A stretch of 64,000 nucleotides of DNA from contig NZ_JASSVS010000006.1 of assembly GCF_030250645.1 (NCBI RefSeq), positions 186,001-250,000 of the forward strand, given 5' to 3'. Source of the stretch: Marinobacter azerbaijanicus. Lineage in GTDB: Bacteria; Pseudomonadota; Gammaproteobacteria; Pseudomonadales; Oleiphilaceae. Shown here in pieces: positions 1-6,906 of the stretch. A model generated the notes under the pieces. It searched no databases. It was not told the origin of the DNA and saw only the letters and a program-made list of their open reading frames with translations. Numbering within the stretch: the first letter of the stretch is position 1; every line of letters begins with the position of its first letter. The position numbers and the translations under genes were made by a program.

Positions 1-270
1 CTGACCTATCAGGCCTGTGAACTGCACATCGAAGGCAAGGATGTGACCCGGCTTGCCTCCATGGCCAAGCTGAAGGCCGGAAGGCTTGGGCGTGAAGTCA
101 CGGACAGCTGTCTGCAGTATTGGGGTGGCAACGGTTACATGTGGGAGAACCCGGTGTCCCGAGCGTTCCGGGATGTGCGGTTGGTTTCCATCGGTGGCGG
201 GGCTGACGAAATCATGTTGGGGATTATCTGCAAGATGATGGGGACTCTTCCTGGCAAACAACGGGACTGA
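1..270 (+). CDS. atuD: Acyl-CoA dehydrogenase, C-terminal part (citronellyl-CoA dehydrogenase AtuD-like)
   Basis: The reading frame is open from the first base and gives 89 residues ending in TGA; the 5' part lies outside the window. The residues match the C-terminal helical domain of acyl-CoA dehydrogenases: QYWGGNGYMWENPVSRAFRD, then a VRLVSIGGGADEIML segment that in the family packs on FAD at the subunit interface. The gene order that follows (hydratase, biotin-dependent carboxylase, SDR, FATP-type ligase) equals P. aeruginosa atuD-E-F-G-H. The inferred role is therefore oxidation of citronellyl-CoA to geranyl-CoA. Identity rests mainly on this context because the catalytic half is missing; a generic acyl-CoA dehydrogenase is the alternative. 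Confidence 0.82.
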   Translation: MTYQACELHIEGKDVTRLASMAKLKAGRLGREVTDSCLQYWGGNGYMWENPVSRAFRDVRLVSIGGGADEIMLGIICKMMGTLPGKQRD

Positions 271-296
271 TTTCTGAGTTTTGGCATTGGGAGAAA

Positions 297-416
297 GGGC
301 CGGCACGTGGGTGAGAGGCTTTTCCGGGACACGCTGTGAATACGTCCATGTACGCTCGACAAAAACATCCTTGTTTTTGACGGTCCCGGAAAAGCCTCTC
401 ACCCACGCACCGGCCC
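297..416 (+). repeat. Long intergenic hairpin, copy A (52-nt-loop family)
   Basis: A 34-nt left arm (297-330) and right arm (383-416) are reverse complements with two mismatches. They enclose a 52-nt loop (331-382). The loop starts ACGCTGTGAATACGTCCATG and its second half forms a small inner hairpin, CAAAAAC/GTTTTTG. The stem closes with GGGAC/GTCCC. The element begins 26 nt after the atuD stop and ends 15 nt before the atuE ribosome-binding site. It would therefore be transcribed inside the operon. Confidence 0.9.
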
Positions 417-441
417 CCGGACAATTTTCTTGGAGTCGAAA

Positions 442-1260
442 ATGGATCAATTACCGCATTGCGAAACGCTAGTTCTAGAAAAGCAAGGACCGGCCCTTTT
501 TGTCACCATCAACCGGCCGGACGTTCGGAACGCCATGAGCCTGCAGATGGTGGCGGAGCTTTCGACGGTGTTCGGTCAGGTTGAAAATGACGCCAGCATC
601 CGCGCGGTGGTTCTTCGCGGTGCCGGAGGACATTTCTGCGCTGGTGGGGACATCAAGGACATGGCCGGTGCCCGGGGGCAAAAGCCTGCTGAGGGCGAGG
701 AAGATCCGTTTTACCGGTTGAACCGGGCGTTCGGCCAGATGATTCAGCAGGTGAACGAGTCGTCGAAGGTGGTGATTGCGGTGACCGAAGGCGCTGTCAT
801 GGGCGGGGGCTTCGGCCTGGCCTGTGTGTCGGATGTGGCGATTGCCGGGCCGTCGGCGAAGTTCGGGATGCCGGAGACCACCCTCGGGGTGATTCCTGCG
901 CAGATCGCGCCGTTTGTGGTGGAGCGTATCGGGCTGACGCAAACGCGGCGGCTGGCGTTGCTGGGTTTGCGCGTGGATGCCAATGAGGCTTGCAGTCTGG
1001 GGATTGTTCATCAGGTGGCCGAGTCTGAAGTCGAGATTGATGAGCTGCTGGGTCAGGCAGTTGAGCGGGTTCGCCAGTGTGCGCCGAATGCGACGGCAGA
1101 AACCAAGGCGCTGTTGCACCGCGTTGGCCATGAGTCCATGAGCGGTCTTCTGGACAGTGCTGCGGAGAAGTTCGCGGCGGCGATTCGCAGTGATGAGGGC
1201 TCTGAGGGGACTCTTGCGTTTATGCAGAAGCGTCCGGCTTCTTGGACCGCCTCTGAATGA
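442..1260 (+). CDS. atuE: Crotonase-family isohexenylglutaconyl-CoA hydratase (AtuE)
   Basis: This 272-residue crotonase has the family blocks AMSL, GAGGHFCAGGDIKDM (CoA-binding oxyanion hole), GGGFGLACVSD and FGMPETTLGVIP. The second catalytic Glu (in PETTLG) is present. The position of the first Glu of classic enoyl-CoA hydratases is Gly (GGGFGLAC), which I recall as usual in the AtuE/LiuC branch that hydrates branched glutaconyl-CoA esters. The ATG at 442 is preferred because GGAG (432-435) lies 6 nt upstream; a TTG at 430 overlaps that site. In the pathway it hydrates the product of geranyl-CoA carboxylase. Substrate is inferred from context. Confidence 0.86.
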   Translation: MDQLPHCETLVLEKQGPALFVTINRPDVRNAMSLQMVAELSTVFGQVENDASIRAVVLRGAGGHFCAGGDIKDMAGARGQKPAEGEEDPFYRLNRAFGQMIQQVNESSKVVIAVTEGAVMGGGFGLACVSDVAIAGPSAKFGMPETTLGVIPAQIAPFVVERIGLTQTRRLALLGLRVDANEACSLGIVHQVAESEVEIDELLGQAVERVRQCAPNATAETKALLHRVGHESMSGLLDSAAEKFAAAIRSDEGSEGTLAFMQKRPASWTASE

Positions 1261-1282
1261 TGGCTTCTGGCTGATGGTGGCA

Positions 1283-1390
1283 GGCTGTGGCGGGCAGGGC
1301 TTTTCGGGACACGCGGTGAATACGTCCCTGTACGCTCCTAAAAAACATCCATGTTTTTTAGGGTCCCGAAAAGCCCTGCCCGCCCCAGCC
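1283..1390 (+). repeat. Long intergenic hairpin, copy B (52-nt-loop family)
   Basis: Arms 1283-1310 and 1363-1390 (28 nt) are complementary with one mismatch around a 52-nt loop. The loop matches copy A in its first half (ACGC-GTGAATACGTCC-TGTACGCTC) and has its own inner hairpin (CTAAAAAACATCCATGTTTT, continuing TTAGG). Arm sequence is unrelated to copy A apart from the GGGAC closing bases. It starts 22 nt after the atuE stop. Confidence 0.9.
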
Positions 1391-1449
1391 CCAGACCAGG
1401 TGCAAAACGCTCATAAAAAACAGGCATGCAATTACAAAAGCTGGAAGGA

Positions 1450-1565
1450 GCGTTGGTGCGAGGGGAACCCTGGTTCATGACCGTAAAAAACATGGATGTT
1501 TTTTACGAGCCTACATGGACGTATTCACGGCGTGTCCTGAACCAGGGTTCCCCTCGCACCAACGC
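1450..1565 (-). repeat. Long intergenic hairpin, copy C, inverted orientation (52-nt-loop family)
   Basis: Arms 1450-1481 and 1534-1565 (32 nt) pair with a single mismatch. The 52-nt loop read on the minus strand is ACGCCGTGAATACGTCCATG followed by the same type of inner hairpin, so this copy is inverted relative to A and B. It ends 30 nt before the atuF start. With copy B it nearly fills the atuE-atuF gap; 1391-1449 between them holds nothing recognised. Confidence 0.9.
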
Positions 1566-1595
1566 GACCAACCACCCAAGCAAGAGACCATACCC

Positions 1596-3602
1596 ATGCT
1601 AAAAAAGCTTTTAATAGCAAACCGAGGCGAAATCGCAGTACGGGTGATCAAAACCGCAAAGTCACTGGGCTACCGCACGGTAGCGGTATATTCCGAGGCA
1701 GACGCCAAGGCGCTGCATGTGGAAATGGCCGATGAGGCGGTGTGTATCGGCCCGGCTCAGGTGTCGGCGTCGTATTTGAAGGCCGACGCCATTATTGAGG
1801 CGGCGGTCAGGACCGGGGCGGACTGTGTGCATCCCGGGTATGGATTTCTGTCCGAAAATTCCGGATTCTCGAAGGCCTGTAAAGACGCCGGGTTGGTGTT
1901 TGTGGGGCCGCCGGAGGCGGCTATTGAGCTGATGGGCAGCAAGCGGCGGTCGAAGATTGCGATGCAGGAAGCCGGCGTGCCGGTGGTGCCCGGTTTTGAA
2001 GGCGACAACGCCAGCGACGAAGAGCTGATCGACGCCGCGAAGAACATTGGCTACCCGCTGATGATCAAGGCTTCCGCCGGTGGGGGTGGTCGGGGCATGC
2101 GGCTGGTCGAAAAGGAAAACGAGCTGGCCGACAACATCCAGCGCGCCCGTTCCGAGGCAAAACAGGCCTTCGGAGATGGCGAGCTGATTCTGGAGAAGGC
2201 GGTCATTGAGCCCCGCCATATCGAGATCCAGGTGTTTGCCGACCAGCACGGCAACGCGGTTTATCTCGGAGAACGGGACTGTTCAGTCCAGCGGCGGCAC
2301 CAGAAAGTGGTCGAGGAAGCGCCCTCGCCTTTCGTCACACCAGCACTGCGGCAGGCCATGGGCGAAGCGGCAGTGAAGGCAGCACTGGCCTGTGGCTACG
2401 AAGGCGCGGGCACGGTCGAGTTCCTGGTAGACAAGGATCGCAATTTCTATTTCCTGGAAATGAACACCCGCCTGCAGGTGGAGCACCCGGTGACCGAACT
2501 GATCACCGGCCAGGATCTGGTGGCCTGGCAGCTGTCGGTGGCCGAGGGCCTGCCATTGCCGCTGGCACAGGACCAGATCCATTTGAACGGCCACGCCATT
2601 GAAGTACGCCTGTACGCGGAAGACCCGGCCAACGGATTTACGCCGCAGACAGGGCCACTACACCAGTTCCGGCCTGCGGAAGGCGAAGGGTTGCGGTTTG
2701 ATACCGGAGTTCGCTCGGGCGATGCCGTTACGCCCCACTACGACCCCATGCTTGCCAAAGTTATCGCCTGGGGAGCCAACCGCAATGAAGCCCGGCGCCG
2801 GCTTTTAAGAGCACTGGAAGACACTACGGTATTCGGCGTGACCACCAACCGTTACTTCCTCAGCCGCATCATTGCCGACGACGTCTTCGGCGCAGGCGAG
2901 GCCACTACAGCCTTCCTGCAACAGGCCTTCCGGGACGATCCATCCCTGGCCCCCAAAGAGATCAGCCTCCGTGAACTGGCGCTGGCGGCCTGTGTATTCA
3001 GCCATGGCAATTCAGGCCCCGATGCGGCTCGTCATGACATCAACAGGTCATGGAGTAATGCACCCTCTACCGTCACCCCCATGAAACTGGAAGTCGGCGA
3101 AAAAACCCTTGCACTGCTGGTTCGCCGCGTTGGTAACCACTTCACGGTGACCCGGGGCGAGGAGCAGTACGAACTCAACCTTGAAAGCCTTGGCGATGGC
3201 CTGTTATGCATTATCGACAAGGGCGTTCGTCAACAATGCCAATATCACTGCCGGGGCGATCACCTATATTTGCAGGCGTCCGGTCAGGCAGTGGCATTGC
3301 GTGACGTCACCCATCAGCCGGCCAGCGGGGCTGCAGCCAGTGGCAGCGGCCGCATCAAGGCCACCATGGACGGCGCCATCATTGACGTTCTGGTAGAAGT
3401 TGGCCAGACGGTAAAACGGGGCGATACTCTGGTGATTCTGGAGGCCATGAAAATGGAGCATCCAGTGAAGGCAGACCGTGATGGCACGGTGGGTGAGGTG
3501 CTGGCCGCCCAGGGCGACCAGGTGAAACGCAGCCAGTTACTGGTGGAGATCACCACCGCTGAAGCCAATTCTGACTCCAACACTGAGGAGGCCGGACAAT
3601 GA
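1596..3602 (+). CDS. atuF: Geranyl-CoA carboxylase, biotin carboxylase/biotin-carrier (alpha) subunit AtuF
   Basis: This 668-residue acyl-CoA carboxylase alpha subunit begins MLKKLLIANRGEIAVRVI, the standard biotin-carboxylase N-terminus. It continues with the ATP-grasp glycine loop (KASAGGGGRGMR), the EMNTRLQVEHPVTE catalytic block, a linker, and a C-terminal biotinyl domain with EAMKMEHP (biotin on about Lys619). It fixes bicarbonate onto biotin for carboxylation of geranyl-CoA; the beta subunit AtuC should lie upstream of the window. An upstream in-frame ATG at 1515 falls inside hairpin C and is rejected. The start has no strong Shine-Dalgarno. It overlaps atuG by ATGA. Methylcrotonyl-CoA carboxylase LiuD is the main alternative, disfavoured by the neighbours. 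Confidence 0.88.
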   Translation: MLKKLLIANRGEIAVRVIKTAKSLGYRTVAVYSEADAKALHVEMADEAVCIGPAQVSASYLKADAIIEAAVRTGADCVHPGYGFLSENSGFSKACKDAGLVFVGPPEAAIELMGSKRRSKIAMQEAGVPVVPGFEGDNASDEELIDAAKNIGYPLMIKASAGGGGRGMRLVEKENELADNIQRARSEAKQAFGDGELILEKAVIEPRHIEIQVFADQHGNAVYLGERDCSVQRRHQKVVEEAPSPFVTPALRQAMGEAAVKAALACGYEGAGTVEFLVDKDRNFYFLEMNTRLQVEHPVTELITGQDLVAWQLSVAEGLPLPLAQDQIHLNGHAIEVRLYAEDPANGFTPQTGPLHQFRPAEGEGLRFDTGVRSGDAVTPHYDPMLAKVIAWGANRNEARRRLLRALEDTTVFGVTTNRYFLSRIIADDVFGAGEATTAFLQQAFRDDPSLAPKEISLRELALAACVFSHGNSGPDAARHDINRSWSNAPSTVTPMKLEVGEKTLALLVRRVGNHFTVTRGEEQYELNLESLGDGLLCIIDKGVRQQCQYHCRGDHLYLQASGQAVALRDVTHQPASGAAASGSGRIKATMDGAIIDVLVEVGQTVKRGDTLVILEAMKMEHPVKADRDGTVGEVLAAQGDQVKRSQLLVEITTAEANSDSNTEEAGQ

Positions 3603-4426
3603 ACACTATGCAGGACAGAACCGTTTTTATTACCGGTGGTAGCCGGGGCATTGGCCGGGCCATTGCCCTTGCCTGCGCCAGACAAGGCGCCAACGTGGTT
3701 ATTGCTGCCAAATCGGACCAGCCACATCCGAAGCTGCCGGGTACGATTCACAGCGTGGCGGATGAAGTAAGGGAAGCCGGCGGCAAGGCGCTGCCCCTGG
3801 TCCTGGACGTGCGGGACGAGAAGCTGGTGCGCCAACGGATCGATGAGGCCGCAAATCATTTTGGCGGTATCGACGCGTTGGTCAACAATGCCGGCGCCAT
3901 CAAACTGGCTGGCGTAGAGAACCTGAAGGCCAGCCGTTACGACCTGATGCATCAGGTCAACGCCCGCGCGGTGTTTGTCTGCAGTCAGGCGGCATTGCCC
4001 TGGCTCAAGGAGTCGGACCAGGCCCATATCCTGAGCCTGTCGCCGCCCCTGAATATGGATACCCGCTGGTTTGCGCAGTACGGGCCGTATACCACCACAA
4101 AATACGCCATGACCATGTTGAGCATGGGCATGGCAGAAGAGTTTCGACGCTACAGTATCGCGGTAAACACCCTCTGGCCCAAAACGCTGATTGCCACTGC
4201 CGCCATCGAGTTCGAGGTTGGCGGCCCCCAGATGATGGCCCAGGGCCGCAAGCCGGACATCATGGCGGATGCCGCACTGAGCATTCTCAGCCGGCCGGCC
4301 GAAAGCATGACCGGGCAATCACTGATTGATGAGGATGTGCTGAAAGCGGATGGCGTCACGGATTTTGAACACTACCGGTACCAGGCCGGCGACAAGCCGT
4401 TGATGCCGGACCTGTTTCTGGATTAG
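3599..4426 (+). CDS. atuG: Short-chain dehydrogenase/reductase AtuG
   Basis: This is a 275-residue SDR with the NAD(P)-binding TGGSRGIGRA motif near residue 12 and the NNAG motif. It has the YxxxK catalytic pair in QYGPYTTTKYAM. The catalytic Ser appears to lie in ILSLSPPL. The segment before NNAG and the SPPLNM signature resemble the HSDL2-like SDR subgroup. The start overlaps the atuF stop (ATGA), so the two are translationally coupled. In P. aeruginosa AtuG is part of the citronellol pathway but its exact step is not firmly assigned; oxidation of a hydroxyacyl- or alcohol intermediate is inferred here. Confidence 0.83.
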   Translation: MNTMQDRTVFITGGSRGIGRAIALACARQGANVVIAAKSDQPHPKLPGTIHSVADEVREAGGKALPLVLDVRDEKLVRQRIDEAANHFGGIDALVNNAGAIKLAGVENLKASRYDLMHQVNARAVFVCSQAALPWLKESDQAHILSLSPPLNMDTRWFAQYGPYTTTKYAMTMLSMGMAEEFRRYSIAVNTLWPKTLIATAAIEFEVGGPQMMAQGRKPDIMADAALSILSRPAESMTGQSLIDEDVLKADGVTDFEHYRYQAGDKPLMPDLFLD

Positions 4427-4498
4427 CTCCGGGGCCTGTTGTTGTCCCGGGGCAGAAACGAATAACAATGTTAAACACAGACCCTTACGGATGACCTT

Positions 4499-6328
4499 AT
4501 GACCCAGGACAACGTATCCCCACGTGATATCGCTCACAGCCTGCCGGGCATACTCCGGCGCTTTCCTGCCATAGCCAGGGGCTACTATTATTACTCGGTG
4601 CGCAGTGAAACCAAGAACCTGACCCTTGGCACCCTGGTGGAGCGCAATGCCAGAAAGCACGGCCAGCGCCCCGCCATTCTGTATGAAGATCGAAGCATTA
4701 CGTGGCAGGAGTTCAACAACTGGGCCAACCGCATTGCCGGCTTTCTGAAAGCCGAGGGGCTGACCCGGGGCGATGCCATCGCCGTGTTCCTGGAAAACCG
4801 CCCGGAGCTGTTGGCGGTGGTCGCCGGCGCCGCCAGGATCGGCGTGGCCTGTGCCATGCTGAACACCTCCCAGAAAGGCCGGGTGCTGGAACACAGTATC
4901 AACCTGATCAGCCCGAAAATGATCGTAGTGGGCGAAGAACTGGTGGATAGCTTCGCGAGTGTGAAGGACAACATCAGAACCAGCCACCCCAAACCTTTCC
5001 TGTTCCTGGCTGACACTAACACCACGAACGTCTTTGGTGACGCGCCTGAGGGTTACGTGAATATGGCGGCAAAGGTCGGCGCCCATAGCAACAGCGCCCC
5101 CAAACTGGCTGACCCGCCCACTATGGGCGATACCGCCATCTACCTGTTCACCTCCGGCACCACTGGCCTGCCAAAGGCCGCCCCTGGCAGCCACCGCAAA
5201 TTCATGAAAGCCTATGGCGGCTTCGGCATGATGTCCCTGGACATGAAGCCTGACGATGTCCTGTACTGCACATTGCCCCTGTACCATGGCACCGCACTGC
5301 TGGTGTGCTGGGGTTCGGTCATGGCCGGAGGCTCTGCCATCGCCCTGCGCCGCAGGTTTTCCGCCAGCGCCTTCTGGGACGATGTGCGGTATTTCCGGGC
5401 AACCACATTCGGCTATGTGGGCGAACTGTGCCGCTACCTGCTCAACCAGCCTCCCAGCGACCAGGACCGCAATCACAACCTCACCAAGATGGTCGGCAAC
5501 GGCCTGCGTCCATCCATCTGGAAGGAATTCAAGGACCGCTTCGGCATAGAAACCGTGGCTGAGCTTTATGCCTCCAGCGAGGGCAATATCGGCTTCAGCA
5601 ATTTCTTTAACATGGACAACACCGTCGGCTTTTCGACAGCGCCGTACAAGCTGGTGAAGTTCCACGACGGCACCCGCGACCCGATTCGTGATGCCAACGG
5701 CTTCATGCAGGAAGTGGAAAAAGGCGAGCCGGGCCTGCTGATCGGGGAGATCACCAAGAAGTGGTCATTCGAGGGCTATACCCAGAAAGACGCCACGGAA
5801 AAATCGATCCTGCGGGATGCCTTCAAAAAAGGGGACCGGTGGTTCAACACCGGCGACGTACTGAAGGAAATCGGCTGCGGCCACCTGCAGTTCGTGGACC
5901 GCATGGGCGACACCTTCCGCTGGAAGGGGGAGAACGTCTCCACTACGGAGGTGGAGAATATCATCGACGGCTCCAACATGGTGGAGGAAGCCATTGTCTA
6001 CGGTGTGGAGATTCCGGGCACCAATGGCAAGGCGGGTATGGTAACGCTGGTGCCCCATTCCAATGGAAAAGAGTTCGATGTAAACCGCCTGTTCCGTTAC
6101 CTGAACGACAACCTGCCGCCCTATGCGGTGCCGGTCTTCGTACGGGTTACAAATGCTATCGAGAAAACGGGTACGTTCAAATACCGCAAGGTAGACATCC
6201 AGAAAGCCGGCTATTCCATCGACAAGCCCGGGGAGCAGGTTTATGCGTGGTTGCCTGGGACTGAGGGGTATACCCTGTTGACGCCTGAGCTGGTGGCGGA
6301 GATTGATTCGGGTGACGTCCGGTTCTGA
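4499..6328 (+). CDS. atuH: FATP-type acyl-CoA synthetase AtuH
   Basis: This 609-residue AMP-forming ligase carries the P-loop YLFTSGTTGLPKAAPGSHRK and the FATP/very-long-chain signature YASSEGNIGF. It also has the adenylate-binding FNTGDV plus DRMGDTFRWKGENVSTTEVE block. FATP-like length and the conserved DRxGDTFRWKGENV motif separate it from FadD-type ligases. It follows atuG by 72 nt in the same direction and closes the atu operon. The inferred role is CoA activation of citronellate or related branched acids. Hairpin E lies 61 nt after the stop and may end the transcript. Confidence 0.84.
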   Translation: MTQDNVSPRDIAHSLPGILRRFPAIARGYYYYSVRSETKNLTLGTLVERNARKHGQRPAILYEDRSITWQEFNNWANRIAGFLKAEGLTRGDAIAVFLENRPELLAVVAGAARIGVACAMLNTSQKGRVLEHSINLISPKMIVVGEELVDSFASVKDNIRTSHPKPFLFLADTNTTNVFGDAPEGYVNMAAKVGAHSNSAPKLADPPTMGDTAIYLFTSGTTGLPKAAPGSHRKFMKAYGGFGMMSLDMKPDDVLYCTLPLYHGTALLVCWGSVMAGGSAIALRRRFSASAFWDDVRYFRATTFGYVGELCRYLLNQPPSDQDRNHNLTKMVGNGLRPSIWKEFKDRFGIETVAELYASSEGNIGFSNFFNMDNTVGFSTAPYKLVKFHDGTRDPIRDANGFMQEVEKGEPGLLIGEITKKWSFEGYTQKDATEKSILRDAFKKGDRWFNTGDVLKEIGCGHLQFVDRMGDTFRWKGENVSTTEVENIIDGSNMVEEAIVYGVEIPGTNGKAGMVTLVPHSNGKEFDVNRLFRYLNDNLPPYAVPVFVRVTNAIEKTGTFKYRKVDIQKAGYSIDKPGEQVYAWLPGTEGYTLLTPELVAEIDSGDVRF

Positions 6329-6389
6329 GTTTTCCTGAATTTAGGGCAATGCCTATATCTCTCGGCCCCAGCCTGGGCGACCTGGTGGC

Positions 6390-6499
6390 GGCACCGATGG
6401 GAACCCCCTCCCAAAAAACGCTTCAAGCACATCCATGTGCGCTTGGGCTCCGCCATCCATGGCTCCGCACATTTTTGGGAGGGGGTACCCATCGGTGCC
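6390..6499 (+). repeat. Long intergenic hairpin, copy E (second subtype, 54-nt loop)
   Basis: Arms 6390-6417 and 6472-6499 (28 nt) are complementary with one A/T difference. The 54-nt loop holds two CATCCATG hairpins: ACGCTTCAAGCACATCCATG, continuing TGCGCTT, then CGCCATCCATGG. The loop aligns with the 52-nt loops of copies A-D (ACGCT..AA.AC.TCCATGT.CGCT, then CATCC.TG), so it is a variant of the same family. The arm ends in an A-run and T-run, which could also terminate transcription. Confidence 0.86.
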
Positions 6500-6536
6500 G
6501 GCTAAGCATCGGAGGTATCGCCTTAACGGCATTAAA

Positions 6537-6623
6537 CGTAGGTCGGATTAGCGAAGCGTAATCCGACAAATGGAGGTAACGCCACGAAAAGAGTCGGATT
6601 ACGCTTCGCTAATCCGACCTACG
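6537..6623. repeat. Perfect 31-bp inverted repeat of a quasi-palindromic unit
   Basis: Arms 6537-6567 and 6593-6623 are perfect reverse complements separated by 25 nt. The unit (CGTAGGTCGGATTAGCGAAG, continuing CGTAATCCGAC) is itself nearly palindromic (GTCGGATTA / TAATCCGAC). I recall similar GTCGGATTACGC-type units as scattered intergenic repeats in other Proteobacteria. It lies between hairpins E and F in the gene-free stretch between the convergent atuH and quinone reductase genes. Confidence 0.88.
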
Positions 6624-6657
6624 GGTTCCTATCTACCGGTATATTCCGAGGTCTGCC

Positions 6658-6848
6658 GGCCGGGGCTGAGGGGCCCTCCACAAAATGTCTCCGGCCAGGG
6701 ACGGCCGGAGTCAAGCGCACATGGGTTCGGCCGAGCGCTTATGAAGCGAAGCTTCATGCGACAGCCGAACGACAGCAATCTGTGATTGCTGGCCGGACCC
6801 CGCAGGGGTGCTCGTAGCGTTTTTGTGGAGGGCCCCTCAGCCCCGGCC
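6658..6848 (-). repeat. Long intergenic hairpin, copy F, interrupted second-subtype element
   Basis: Arms 6658-6685 and 6821-6848 (28 nt) are perfectly complementary. The 135-nt loop aligns with the inverted copy E: TGT, an inner hairpin (CTCCGGCC/GGCCGGAG), the identical CAAGCGCACATGG, then TGCT-G-AGCGTTTTT. The alignment is broken by an 82-nt insertion (about 6725-6806) that contains its own stems, GTTCGGC/GCCGAAC and CAGCAATC/GATTGCTG. It lies 58 nt past the stop of the minus-strand gene and may act as its terminator. Confidence 0.82.
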
Positions 6849-6906
6849 ATGCACCAACCCAAACAGGCTAGAGCCAAACCCCAGACGTCACCTCAAAAGC
6901 CAGTCC

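Noticed and set aside
297..416. Simple Rho-independent terminator interpretation of the long hairpins
   Set aside because: Stems of about 30 bp with a structured 52-nt loop and no downstream T-run in copies A-D, and positions within operons, do not fit an ordinary terminator, although some termination is possible.
1515..1595. N-terminal extension of AtuF from the ATG at 1515
   Set aside because: The ATG lies in the loop and right arm of hairpin C; the conserved biotin-carboxylase N-terminus starts at 1596.
3314..4318. Antisense 334-codon open frame opposite atuF/atuG
   Set aside because: High-G+C shadow of the real genes; no family motif, and the sense genes have complete domain signatures.
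4319..5665. Antisense 448-codon open frame opposite atuH
   Set aside because: No recognisable protein, composition of a shadow frame, fully covered by a well-supported ligase gene.
6349..6785. Short open frames within the repeat-filled spacer after atuH
   Set aside because: They translate the arms and loops of inverted repeats and have no ribosome sites.
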